Assembly (NCBI RefSeq): GCF_020531915.1 | Contig: NZ_JAJAVG010000008.1 | Coordinates: 372,001 to 436,000, forward strand | Length of the DNA stretch: 64,000 nt | Reading direction: 5' to 3' | Source of the DNA: Methylovorus mays | GTDB taxonomy: Bacteria; Pseudomonadota; Gammaproteobacteria; Burkholderiales; Methylophilaceae | Shown here: in pieces, positions 18,549 to 27,024 of the stretch | Layout: each line of letters begins with the position of its first letter | How positions within the stretch are numbered: position 1 is the first letter of the stretch | Notes under the pieces: generated by a model | Told to the model about the DNA's origin: nothing | Database searches by the model: none | Seen by the model: the letters and a program-made list of their open reading frames with translations, nothing else | Translations under genes and position numbers: made by a program

Positions 18549-18995
18549 ATGACAACAGGTACCGTGAATTTGCATCGTGTATTTCGGGCTCCACCGCAGC
18601 GTGTGTATCAAGCGTTTCTCAATGCAGACGCCCTGGCAAAGTGGCTGCCTCCCTATGGCTTCACCTGCAAGGTTCATCATCTGGAAGCCAAAACCGGTGG
18701 CACCTTCCGCATGTCGTTCACCCACTTCAGTTCGGGAAACCAGCATGCCTTCAGCGGCGAATATCTGGAGCTGGTTCCTGACACCAAACTGCGCTACACC
18801 GACCGCTTTGATGATCCCAACCTGCCTGGCGTGCTGGAGGTCACCGTCACCCTGACCGGGGTCTCATGTGGTACGGACATCACCATCCAGCAAACGGGCA
18901 TTCCCGCCGCGATCCCGGTCGAAAGTTGCTACCTTGGGTGGCAGGAATCGCTAGCCCAGCTCGCCACGCTGGTAGAGCCCGATATTCCGGGATAG
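18549..18995 (+). CDS. SRPBCC-family (AHSA1/START-like) protein
   Basis: A 148-residue soluble protein of the Bet v1/START helix-grip fold. The N-terminus has the Arg-Ala-Pro-x-x-x-Val-Tyr and Trp-Leu-Pro-Pro features, and the C-terminus the Cys-Tyr-Leu-Gly-Trp-Gln-Glu-Ser helix typical of the AHSA1 group. ATG 18549 is chosen with AAAGGAG about 9 nt upstream. Such proteins bind hydrophobic ligands or act as co-chaperones or resistance factors. Nothing nearby narrows the role. Confidence 0.8.
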   Translation: MTTGTVNLHRVFRAPPQRVYQAFLNADALAKWLPPYGFTCKVHHLEAKTGGTFRMSFTHFSSGNQHAFSGEYLELVPDTKLRYTDRFDDPNLPGVLEVTVTLTGVSCGTDITIQQTGIPAAIPVESCYLGWQESLAQLATLVEPDIPG

Positions 18996-19109
18996 CAGAC
19001 AAGGCCGCCCTGTAGATAATGCTTACCTCCGATTTTGATTTAGTATTCACTCATCCCTACATGCAGACTCGTTGGTAGTCCACCAACAACAATACATCAG
19101 GCCTCTTAC

Positions 19110-19478
19110 ATGAAACACCTACCGTTATTGATCACCAGCTGGTTATTTTGGTCATTTGCCTTGCACGCGCACGCATCAGAAGCCTACATGGGGCAGTTTC
19201 TTTATCAATATGAAGGCGGAAATGTGTACCGGGTAACGGTAAGTGATGCCAAGTCCATGGCATGGAAATGCATCGCTGGCTCGGAAAAAGGCGCGCATGG
19301 AACCGAAACACCTGAGCGCTTCAAGGTGGATGACAATATCTACTTTGCCACATGGCGTGAGAAGACAGGCATTAACGTCACTCAAGTCATCGACCTGAAA
19401 AACATGAAGGTGTACTCCACCATCATTGATGGCAAAGAACGTTATGTTCTCTCGGGCAAGATTGTGCGGGAAAAGTGA
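19110..19478 (+). CDS. small exported protein, MoaF/lipocalin-like
   Basis: A 122-residue protein with a clear signal peptide (cleavage after Ala-His-Ala-Ser near 22). The mature part of about 100 residues is beta-rich. The Trp-Lys-Cys strand followed by a Trp-Arg-Glu-Lys strand is reminiscent of MoaF-related lipocalin domains. That resemblance is from memory and weak. It stands alone, followed by a terminator, with no clear partner. Confidence 0.65.
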   Translation: MKHLPLLITSWLFWSFALHAHASEAYMGQFLYQYEGGNVYRVTVSDAKSMAWKCIAGSEKGAHGTETPERFKVDDNIYFATWREKTGINVTQVIDLKNMKVYSTIIDGKERYVLSGKIVREK

Positions 19479-19514
19479 TGTTTGCCCATCGGACCTGAGC
19501 GCCCGGCAGACATG

Positions 19515-19549
19515 AAAAAAGCCCGTTGAACTGAATCAACGGGCTTTTT
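19515..19549. terminator. bidirectional intrinsic terminator
   Basis: AAAAAGCCCGTTGA pairs with TCAACGGGCTTTTT around a 7-nt loop, flanked by A and T runs. It ends the 19110-19478 gene and, on the other strand, the two-tRNA transcript. Confidence 0.85.
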
Positions 19550-19554
19550 GGTAT

Positions 19555-19631
19555 TGGCGGAGTGGACGGGGCTCGAACCCGCGACCCCCGGCGTGACAGG
19601 CCGGTATTCTAACCAACTGAACTACCACTCC
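19555..19631 (-). tRNA. tRNA-Asp (GTC)
   Basis: A 77-nt cloverleaf read on the minus strand: acceptor GGAGTGG/CCACTCC, discriminator G, encoded CCA (19555-19557), anticodon loop CTGTCAC with GTC, and TTCGAGC in the T-loop. It is transcribed after tRNA-Val. Confidence 0.97.
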
Positions 19632-19645
19632 ATTCGTTAAGGATT

Positions 19646-19721
19646 TGGTGGGTGCTGACGGGGTCGAACCGCCGACATTCGCCTTGTAAGGGCGACGCTC
19701 TACCAACTGAGCTAAGCACCC
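19646..19721 (-). tRNA. tRNA-Val (TAC)
   Basis: A 76-nt cloverleaf on the minus strand with acceptor GGGTGCT paired to AGCACCC, discriminator A, encoded CCA (19646-19648), anticodon TAC and a TTCGACC T-loop. A gap of 14 nt separates it from tRNA-Asp, so both belong to one transcript. Confidence 0.97.
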
Positions 19722-19786
19722 GTTTCCTCACGAAGGCCCGCATATTACACAAGGCCGGGCCGTTTGCCAAGTACAACGTGCAAGCT

Positions 19787-20731
19787 TTATCTTGAAGCGC
19801 CATTGGGCAGGGTGGTGCGCGTTTGCACCAGGTCGCTGGTTTCGAACAAAGCCGCGGTCCAATCAATGAAGGCGCGCACCTTGGACGACAGGTGGCGATT
19901 TTGCGGATAGAGCACATACAGGGGCAGGTTTTCCGACAAATGGGTACCCAGCACGACTTGCAACTCGCCACTGGCAATGTGCTCCTGCACCATGAAGGTC
20001 GCCGCCTGAAAAACGCCTAGCCCGGCCAGGCAGGCGGCGAGACAGGCGTCGCCATCGTTGAAGATCATTTTTCGATGGCTGGACACTTCATAGCGCTGAC
20101 CTTCGCCTTCAAAGTCAAACTCGTAGACCTTGCCGGTTTTGGACGAGAAGTAATGGATGCCGGTATGGCGCTCCAGATCGCGAGGCTGCAGGGGGATACC
20201 ATGTTTGCGCAGATAGCCTGGCGTAGCGCAGGTAACAAAGCGCAATGAGGCGACGCGCCTGGCCACCAGCGATTGATCCAGCGGATCACCTCCGCGAATC
20301 ACGCAATCAACCCCTTCTTCCAGCAGATCTACCGGGCGATCATTGCAGCCCATTTCAAGGATGATGTCGGGGTATTTTTCCGTAAAGTCGGGTAATGCGG
20401 GAATCAGGATGCGCCGCCCGATGGAGCCCGGCACATCTACCCGCAGCCGCCCACTGGGCCGCGATGTGGCCTGCCGCAGGGCGGCCTCGGTTTCTTCCAG
20501 TTCATTCAATAGCGCCACGGCCCGCTCGTAATAGGCGGCGCCGTCCGTCGTCACACTCACATGCCGTGTGGTGCGGTTGAGCAATTTCACGCCCAGCCGA
20601 TTTTCCAAAGCCTGTACCTGGGCAGAAATCGTGGTTTTGGGGAGATTCAGCGACAAAGCCGCCTTGGTAAAACTCGCCAGCTCCACCACACGGGTAAAGG
20701 CCTGCATCGCTTCAAACCTGTCCATTGCCAT
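19787..20731 (-). CDS. LysR-family transcriptional regulator
   Basis: A 314-residue regulator with an N-terminal winged helix-turn-helix (about 5-64, the Thr-Lys-Ala-Ala-x-x-Leu-Asn-Leu recognition region) and a LysR substrate-binding domain (about 90-300), close to the CrgA/DhcR subgroup. It is divergent from the SDR/hydrolase/RND pump genes, with a 134-bp shared intergenic region. The usual LysR arrangement makes that cluster the likely target. The inducer is unknown. Confidence 0.92.
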   Translation of the reverse strand: MAMDRFEAMQAFTRVVELASFTKAALSLNLPKTTISAQVQALENRLGVKLLNRTTRHVSVTTDGAAYYERAVALLNELEETEAALRQATSRPSGRLRVDVPGSIGRRILIPALPDFTEKYPDIILEMGCNDRPVDLLEEGVDCVIRGGDPLDQSLVARRVASLRFVTCATPGYLRKHGIPLQPRDLERHTGIHYFSSKTGKVYEFDFEGEGQRYEVSSHRKMIFNDGDACLAACLAGLGVFQAATFMVQEHIASGELQVVLGTHLSENLPLYVLYPQNRHLSSKVRAFIDWTAALFETSDLVQTRTTLPNGASR

Positions 20732-20865
20732 GTTTACACCCCCATTGTCCCGATTTATTGCACAGTGATTCTTATTTTAGCCTATTTATCTGGTTTTATG
20801 CTCAATATAAAGTGCGACTAACAACTTTTGCAGTCTTCATTTTTAAAACTTCAAGGAGCTTCATC

Positions 20866-21621
20866 ATGGCAAACAAACTGATCAACAAGGTGGCAGTGAT
20901 TACAGGTGCATCCAAAGGCATAGGCGCTGGCATTGCCAAGCTCTATGCAGCAGAAGGCGCCGCCGTGGTTGTTAACTATGCCTCCAGCAAGACGGGGGCT
21001 GAACAAGTCGTTGCTGAGATCACCGCCGCTGGCGGCAAAGCGATTGCCGTGCAGGCCGATGTCGCCAAGCAGGCCGATATCCAGCGCCTGTTTGCTGAAG
21101 CAATCAAGACTTACGGCAAGGTCGACATTCTGGTCAACAATGCCGGCGTTTACGAATTCTCCCCGCTGGAAGCCATCACCGAAGAACACTTCCACAAGCA
21201 GTTCAACCTGAATGTCCTGGGCCTCATCCTCACCACCCAGGAAGCCGTGAAGCACTTTCCCGAAGCAGGCGGCAGCATCATCAACATCAGCTCTGTCGTC
21301 TCCAGCACGTTTGCACCGGCACAAGGTTCGGTTTACAGCGCCACCAAGGGCGCGGTGGATGCCGTGACGCGCTCGCTCTCCAAGGAGCTGGGCCCTCGCA
21401 ACATCCGCGTCAATGCCATCAACCCTGGCATGGTCGAAACCGAAGGCCTGCATAGCGTGGGATTTGCCGAAGGCGAATTCCGCAGCCACATCGAAAGCCA
21501 GACACCGCTGGGCCGCATTGGCCAAGTGCAGGATATCGCGCCTGCAGCGCTTTTCCTGGCATCCGACGATGCCGCCTGGGTCACGGGTGAACCGCTGTTC
21601 ATCTCCGGTGGCCTGCGTTAA
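20866..21621 (+). CDS. SDR-family NAD(P)-dependent oxidoreductase
   Basis: A 251-residue classical short-chain dehydrogenase, FabG-like. It has the Gly-Ala-Ser-Lys-Gly-Ile-Gly cofactor loop near residue 14, Asn-Asn-Ala-Gly near 91, and catalytic Ser and Tyr-x-x-x-Lys (Tyr-Ser-Ala-Thr-Lys near 155). ATG 20866 follows AAGGAG; the frame upstream is not protein-like. It is the first gene downstream of the divergent LysR promoter region. The substrate is unknown. Confidence 0.92.
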   Translation: MANKLINKVAVITGASKGIGAGIAKLYAAEGAAVVVNYASSKTGAEQVVAEITAAGGKAIAVQADVAKQADIQRLFAEAIKTYGKVDILVNNAGVYEFSPLEAITEEHFHKQFNLNVLGLILTTQEAVKHFPEAGGSIINISSVVSSTFAPAQGSVYSATKGAVDAVTRSLSKELGPRNIRVNAINPGMVETEGLHSVGFAEGEFRSHIESQTPLGRIGQVQDIAPAALFLASDDAAWVTGEPLFISGGLR

Positions 21622-21666
21622 ACCCGCCGGAAAGATCCCTCGCCAACGTTCAGGAACAGCCGTTAA

Positions 21667-22473
21667 ATGAAACCCGTATCCGATCATCAACCAAGCCAGC
21701 CGTGGAGCACCAGTTTTATCTCTGCGCATACCGACCGCCTGGTCGGTATCCAGGTCTTTGGCCATGGCAAGCATGAACTCGCCAAACCGGTGATCGTGTA
21801 CTTTCACGGCGGGCTATTCAACTGCGGCTCGGTGGAAGATGCCTCCGGACTGGCGCGCATGCTGGCCAACGATTGCGTCGTGGTGTGCGTGGATTATCCG
21901 CTGGCGCCGCAGCTGCACTTTCCCGACACTGTGGAAGTGGTATTTGATGCCACGCAATGGGTACACAAGCAGGCAAAAAAACTGGGCGCTGACCCCAAAC
22001 AGCTGTTTGTCGCGGGGGATCAGGCCGGTGGCAATCTGGCAGCCGTCGTGGCCATGATGGCACGCGACCGTGGTCTTGGCCGCGGCAGCCACCTCAAGGG
22101 ACAAATACTGATCAACCCCATGCTGGATCCGGGGCAGTCCACCCTGTCCATGCGCGCAGCCGAAGACTGCCCGTGCCGCAAGGCCTGGGCAGATTATCTG
22201 CCAGTGGCGAGCGATGCCTTGCACCCGTATGCCGCACCTTTGCATTCCAAACGCCTGGCCGAGCTGGCACCGGCGTTGATCCTGACCTCCGACAACGAAC
22301 CCTTGCGCGATGAAGCCGAGCTCTATGCCTCACGCCTCATCGCGGCAGGTGTCTCGGTCAAGGTGCGCCGCCTGTCATGCCAGAAAGAGAAAGACAGCCT
22401 CGCCAGTCCTCGCTGTCAGGGCTTTCACGAGGTGACACAACTTATCACCCAATTCATCACCGAGATGGCATAG
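21667..22473 (+). CDS. HSL-type alpha/beta hydrolase with replaced nucleophile (likely pseudoenzyme)
   Basis: A 268-residue protein with the hormone-sensitive-lipase layout: the His-Gly-Gly oxyanion motif near residue 40 and the strand-turn-helix normally reading Gly-Asp-Ser-Ala-Gly-Gly. Here that motif reads Gly-Asp-Gln-Ala-Gly-Gly (GAT CAG GCC), so the catalytic Ser is Gln. The usual Asp-Pro-Leu-Arg-Asp segment reads Glu-Pro-Leu-Arg-Asp. A His near the C-terminus (Gly-Phe-His) remains. It lies 45 nt after the SDR gene, before the pump genes. A binding or regulatory role is possible. Confidence 0.82.
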   Translation: MKPVSDHQPSQPWSTSFISAHTDRLVGIQVFGHGKHELAKPVIVYFHGGLFNCGSVEDASGLARMLANDCVVVCVDYPLAPQLHFPDTVEVVFDATQWVHKQAKKLGADPKQLFVAGDQAGGNLAAVVAMMARDRGLGRGSHLKGQILINPMLDPGQSTLSMRAAEDCPCRKAWADYLPVASDALHPYAAPLHSKRLAELAPALILTSDNEPLRDEAELYASRLIAAGVSVKVRRLSCQKEKDSLASPRCQGFHEVTQLITQFITEMA

Positions 22474-22543
22474 CCAGCGCACACCAGCCAATCGCCAGCT
22501 CACGTTTCAAGAGTTCACCATTTTTAAAAACAGGGAGTTACAC

Positions 22544-23779
22544 ATGAACGCAGCATCCCCCCGCTTTAACCGCAAACTGATATGGCTGGCCCTGGGCGTG
22601 GCGCTCATCGGCACGGCAGGCATAGTCTCGCACAACAGCCAGGCCGCCCGACCTGCAGCCACCGCTGCCGCCCCCGCCCCGGTGACAGTTGCCACTGTCA
22701 TTGAAAAATCCGTCATCGAATGGGATGAGTTCTCTGGCCGCGTAGAGGCGGTGGAATATGTGGAGATACGTCCGCGCGTGACCGGCACCATTGATGTCAT
22801 TCACTTTCGCGATGGACAACTGGTGAAAAAGGGCGACCTGCTGTTCACCATAGACCCACGCCCATTCCAGGCTGAACTCGCCCGTGCCGAAGCCGACAAG
22901 GCCAGCGCTGAAGCCGCCCTTGAGCTGGCCCGCACCGAGCAGGAGCGTACCCGCCGCCTGATCGAAGACCGCGCCGTGGCCCAACGCGAACTGGATGAAC
23001 GCAACAACACCTATCTGGTGGCCAACGCGCGCCTGAAAGCGGCCGAAGCCGCCGTGATGACCGCCCGCCTCAATCTGCAATACACCGCCATCACCGCGCC
23101 GGTGAGCGGCCGCGTATCGCGCGCTGAAATCACCGTGGGTAACCTGGTCGGCCCTACTGGCAACTCCCCGGCGTTGACCACGCTGGTGTCCGTATCGCCC
23201 ATGTACGTGAATTTTGAAGTGGATGAGCAAACCTACGGCCGTTATCTGGCCCATGGTGCTGGCAACAACGCCCATAGCGATCGCATTCCCGTCGCCATTG
23301 GCCTTGCCAGCGAAACCGGCTATCCGCATCAAGGCCAGATCCGCTCGTTCGATAACCGCCTGGATACCGCCTCGGGCACCATCCGCGTGCGTGCCGTGCT
23401 GGATAACCAGGATGGCGCGCTGACGCCCGGCATGTATGCCCGCGTGCGCACCGGCGGCGGTGGCGAGAAGCCCGCGCTGCTGATTGACGACAAAGCCATA
23501 GGCACCGATCAGGACAAGAAATTCGTGATGGTGGTGGATGCCGACAACAAGGCCAACTATCGCCCGATCAAGATCGGCCCCATGGTGGAAGGCATGCGCA
23601 TCGTGCGTGAAGGCCTGAGCGCCGGTGAACGCATCATCGTCAATGGCTTGCAGCGCGTACGCCCGAACGATGTCGTGGCGCCCACACCTGTCGTCGAATC
23701 GCCTGCTGCGCCAGCAGCCAAATCGGCCAGTCTCGTACCCGCGCCCACCAGCGCGGCTGCCAAGAAAATCCGCATCTGA
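22544..23779 (+). CDS. RND efflux periplasmic adaptor (MexE-like)
   Basis: A 411-residue membrane-fusion protein. It has an N-terminal membrane anchor or signal (about 10-30), split lipoyl domains around a long alpha hairpin (about 100-165, Ala/Glu-rich coiled coil), then beta-barrel and membrane-proximal domains. It joins the inner-membrane pump to the outer-membrane channel. GGGAG precedes the ATG. The pump gene follows after 35 nt. A Pro/Ala-rich tail of about 30 residues ends the protein. Confidence 0.92.
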   Translation: MNAASPRFNRKLIWLALGVALIGTAGIVSHNSQAARPAATAAAPAPVTVATVIEKSVIEWDEFSGRVEAVEYVEIRPRVTGTIDVIHFRDGQLVKKGDLLFTIDPRPFQAELARAEADKASAEAALELARTEQERTRRLIEDRAVAQRELDERNNTYLVANARLKAAEAAVMTARLNLQYTAITAPVSGRVSRAEITVGNLVGPTGNSPALTTLVSVSPMYVNFEVDEQTYGRYLAHGAGNNAHSDRIPVAIGLASETGYPHQGQIRSFDNRLDTASGTIRVRAVLDNQDGALTPGMYARVRTGGGGEKPALLIDDKAIGTDQDKKFVMVVDADNKANYRPIKIGPMVEGMRIVREGLSAGERIIVNGLQRVRPNDVVAPTPVVESPAAPAAKSASLVPAPTSAAAKKIRI

Positions 23780-23814
23780 GTCGGCACCACTGACCAGTAC
23801 AGGGAGAATGTAAC

Positions 23815-26800
23815 GTGAATATATCCAGATTTTTTGTGGACAGGCCGATCTTTGCCGGCGTGCTGTCCGTTCTTATTTTTATCGGCGGCTTGATCTCCAT
23901 GTTCAACCTGCCGATTTCGGAATACCCCGAAGTCGTGCCGCCGTCCGTCATCGTCAAGGCGCAGTTCCCCGGTGCCAATCCGCAGACCATCGCGGAAACC
24001 GTGGCAGCGCCGATTGAAGAGCAGATCAACGGCGTGGAGGGCATGCTGTACATGGCATCGCAAGCCACCTCCGATGGCCTGATGACATTGACCATCACCT
24101 TCAAGCTTGGCACCTCGCCCGACTTGGCGCAGCAACTGGTGCAAAACCGCGTCAACCAGGCCTTGCCCCGCTTGCCAGAAGAAGTGCAACGGCTGGGGGT
24201 GACCACGGTGAAAAGCTCGCCCGACCTCACCATGGTCGTGCATTTGCTGTCGCCTAATGGTCGCTACGACATGACCTACCTGCGCAACTACGCTCTGCTG
24301 AATGTGAAAGACCGGCTGGCGCGTATTGAGGGCGTAGGCCAGGTGCAACTGTTTGGCGCCGGCGATTACTCCATGCGCATCTGGCTGGACCCGCGCAAGG
24401 TGGCCGAGCGCAAGCTCACCGCCAATGATGTGGTCACCGCCATCCGCCAGCAGAACGTGGACGTGGCAGCCGGTGTGATCGGCGCATCGCCGTCTCTGCC
24501 TGGCACCGATTACCAGATTTCGGTGAATGCGCGCGGCCGTCTCAATACCGAAGAGGAGTTTGAGAATATCGTCATCCGCACCTCGTCCGATGGCGTGGTC
24601 ACGCGCCTGAGCGATGTTGCCCGCGTTGAGCTGGGTGCCAGTGAATATGCCCTGCGTTCGCTGCTGGATAACAAATCCGCCGTCGCCATTCCGATCTTCC
24701 AGGCACCGGGTTCCAACGCCCTGCAGATTTCGGAAAACGTGCGCAAGACCATGGCCGAGCTGCAGGAAGACATGCCCGAAGGTCTGGAATACCACATCGT
24801 GTATGACCCCACGCAGTTCGTCCGCGCATCCATTCATGCCGTGACCGAAACGCTGCTGATCGCCGTGGGTCTGGTGGTGCTGGTGGTGATCATCTTCCTG
24901 CAAACCTGGCGTGCTTCCATCATCCCGCTGCTGGCGGTGCCGGTGTCGGTCATCGGTACCTTTGCCGTGATGATGGGCCTGGGCTTTTCCATCAATACGC
25001 TCAGCCTGTTCGGGCTGGTGCTGGCGATTGGTATCGTGGTGGATGACGCCATCGTGGTAGTGGAAAACGTGGAGCGCAACATCGAGCGCGGTCTCTCGGC
25101 CAAGGAAGCCACCTATCGCGCCATGCGCGAAGTGTCCGGCCCGATTGTCGCCATCGCGCTCACCCTGTCGGCCGTGTTTGTACCGCTGGCGTTTGTGAGC
25201 GGCTTGACCGGCCAGTTCTTCAAGCAGTTTGCGCTGACCATCGCCATCTCCACGGTGATTTCGGCATTCAACTCGCTGACGCTGTCACCCGCGCTGGCCT
25301 CGCTACTGCTGAAGCGCCATGACGAAAAGAAAGACGCGTTCCAGCGCACCATTGACCGTCTGTTCGGCTGGTTCTTTGTACGCTTCAACCGCGTGTTCCA
25401 TCGCGGCTCGGAAAAGTACGGCAATGGCGTCACCGGCGTGTTGCGCCACAAGAGCGTCATGCTGGTGCTGTATGGCGCGCTGATCGGCTCCACCATGCTG
25501 CTGATCCATCTGGTGCCTACCGGCTTTATTCCGGCACAGGACAAGCAATATCTGGTGAGCTTTGCGCAATTGCCGGATGCCGCCTCGCTGGATCGCACCG
25601 AAGACGTGATTCGTCAGATGAGCGAGATTGCGCTCAAGCATCCCGGCGTGGAATCCGCCGTGGCCTTCCCTGGCTTGTCGATCAACGGGTTCACCAACAG
25701 CCCCAACTCCGGCATTGTGTTTGCCACGCTGAAACCGTTTGATGAGCGCAAGGGCGCGGACCAGTCCGGCTTTGCCATTGCCCAGCAACTGAACCAGCAA
25801 TATGCCAGCATCCAGGGCGCGTTCATTGCCGTGTTCCCACCACCCCCGGTACAAGGTCTGGGCACCATAGGCGGCTTCAAGTTCCAGATTCAGGATCGTG
25901 GCGCGCTGGGCAATGTAGCGCTCAACGATGCCCTGCAGGCCTTTATGGAAAAAGCCCGCAAGGCGCCTGAACTGGCCGGCATGTTCTCCAGCTTCCAGAT
26001 CAATGTGCCGCAACTGTATGCCGATGTAGACCGCACACATGCGCAGCAGCTGGGCGTTTCCATCCCGGAAGTGTTCGACACGCTGCAGATTTACCTGGGC
26101 TCGCTGTACGTCAATGACTTCAACAAGTTTGGCCGTACCTACCAGGTGCGTGTGCAGGCAGATGCGCCTTTCCGGGCGCATGCGGAAGACATTGGCCTGC
26201 TCAAGACCCGCAATGCGCAGGGCGATATGGTGCCGCTAGCTTCGGTGCTGAAGATGACGCAAAGCTACGGCCCAGACCGCGCCATGCGTTACAACGGCTT
26301 CCCGTCGGCTGACGTGAATGGCGGCGCGGCGCCCGGCTACAGCACAGGTGAAGCACAGGCCGCGGTGGAACGCATTGCCGCTGAAACCCTGCCCCGTGGC
26401 ATCGGCTTTGAGTGGACCGAGCTGACCTATCAGGAAAAGATTGCCGGCAACACGCTGTTCGTGATCCTGCCGCTGTCCATCCTGCTGGTGTTCCTGGTGC
26501 TGTCTGCGCAGTATGAAAGCCTGACCCTGCCGCTGGCGGTGCTGCTGATTGTGCCCATGGGCCTGCTGTCTGCCATCTTTGGCGTGTGGCTGACCAATGG
26601 CGATAACAACATCTTCACCCAGGTAAGTCTGGTGGTGCTGGTCGGCCTTGCGTGCAAGAACGCCATCCTGATTGTGGAGTTTGCCCGCGAGCTGGAGCTG
26701 GAAGGCCGCAAGATTTATGCAGCCGCCATTGAAGCCGCCCGCCTGCGCTTGCGCCCTATCCTCATGACCTCCATCGCCTTTATTGCAGGCGTGGTGCCTC

Positions 26801-27024
26801 TGGTGGTGTCCACTGGCGCGGGCTCCGAAATGCGCCATGCCATGGGGATAGCCGTGTTTGCCGGGATGATAGGCGTGACGGTATTCGGCCTCTTCCTCAC
26901 CCCTGTGTTCTACGTACTGATTCGTACCATGGTGACCAAATGCCAGGACTTCGGCCATGCGCATCACGCTGCCGCACCTGCCATTGAACCAGCACCTGCC
27001 TTAGAGAAAGGAACCCAAGAATGA
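23815..27024 (+). CDS. RND multidrug efflux permease, HAE-1 family (MexF-like)
   Basis: A 1069-residue proton-driven pump of normal length. It has 12 transmembrane helices in two halves and large periplasmic loops. The N-terminus (Phe-Phe-Val-Asp-Arg-Pro-Ile-Phe-Ala) and the transmembrane 4 Asp-Asp pair (Val-Val-Asp-Asp-Ala-Ile near 407) for proton relay are the family hallmarks. The start is GTG at 23815. The stop overlaps the next ATG (27021-27024). Sequence style is closest to the MexF/BpeF branch, for which chloramphenicol and fluoroquinolones are typical substrates; here the substrate is unknown. Confidence 0.94.
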   Translation: MNISRFFVDRPIFAGVLSVLIFIGGLISMFNLPISEYPEVVPPSVIVKAQFPGANPQTIAETVAAPIEEQINGVEGMLYMASQATSDGLMTLTITFKLGTSPDLAQQLVQNRVNQALPRLPEEVQRLGVTTVKSSPDLTMVVHLLSPNGRYDMTYLRNYALLNVKDRLARIEGVGQVQLFGAGDYSMRIWLDPRKVAERKLTANDVVTAIRQQNVDVAAGVIGASPSLPGTDYQISVNARGRLNTEEEFENIVIRTSSDGVVTRLSDVARVELGASEYALRSLLDNKSAVAIPIFQAPGSNALQISENVRKTMAELQEDMPEGLEYHIVYDPTQFVRASIHAVTETLLIAVGLVVLVVIIFLQTWRASIIPLLAVPVSVIGTFAVMMGLGFSINTLSLFGLVLAIGIVVDDAIVVVENVERNIERGLSAKEATYRAMREVSGPIVAIALTLSAVFVPLAFVSGLTGQFFKQFALTIAISTVISAFNSLTLSPALASLLLKRHDEKKDAFQRTIDRLFGWFFVRFNRVFHRGSEKYGNGVTGVLRHKSVMLVLYGALIGSTMLLIHLVPTGFIPAQDKQYLVSFAQLPDAASLDRTEDVIRQMSEIALKHPGVESAVAFPGLSINGFTNSPNSGIVFATLKPFDERKGADQSGFAIAQQLNQQYASIQGAFIAVFPPPPVQGLGTIGGFKFQIQDRGALGNVALNDALQAFMEKARKAPELAGMFSSFQINVPQLYADVDRTHAQQLGVSIPEVFDTLQIYLGSLYVNDFNKFGRTYQVRVQADAPFRAHAEDIGLLKTRNAQGDMVPLASVLKMTQSYGPDRAMRYNGFPSADVNGGAAPGYSTGEAQAAVERIAAETLPRGIGFEWTELTYQEKIAGNTLFVILPLSILLVFLVLSAQYESLTLPLAVLLIVPMGLLSAIFGVWLTNGDNNIFTQVSLVVLVGLACKNAILIVEFARELELEGRKIYAAAIEAARLRLRPILMTSIAFIAGVVPLVVSTGAGSEMRHAMGIAVFAGMIGVTVFGLFLTPVFYVLIRTMVTKCQDFGHAHHAAAPAIEPAPALEKGTQE

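Noticed and set aside
23557-24903. A 448-codon minus-strand frame across the adaptor/pump junction
   Set aside because: Opposite two well-supported efflux genes, His/Gln-rich, no motif.
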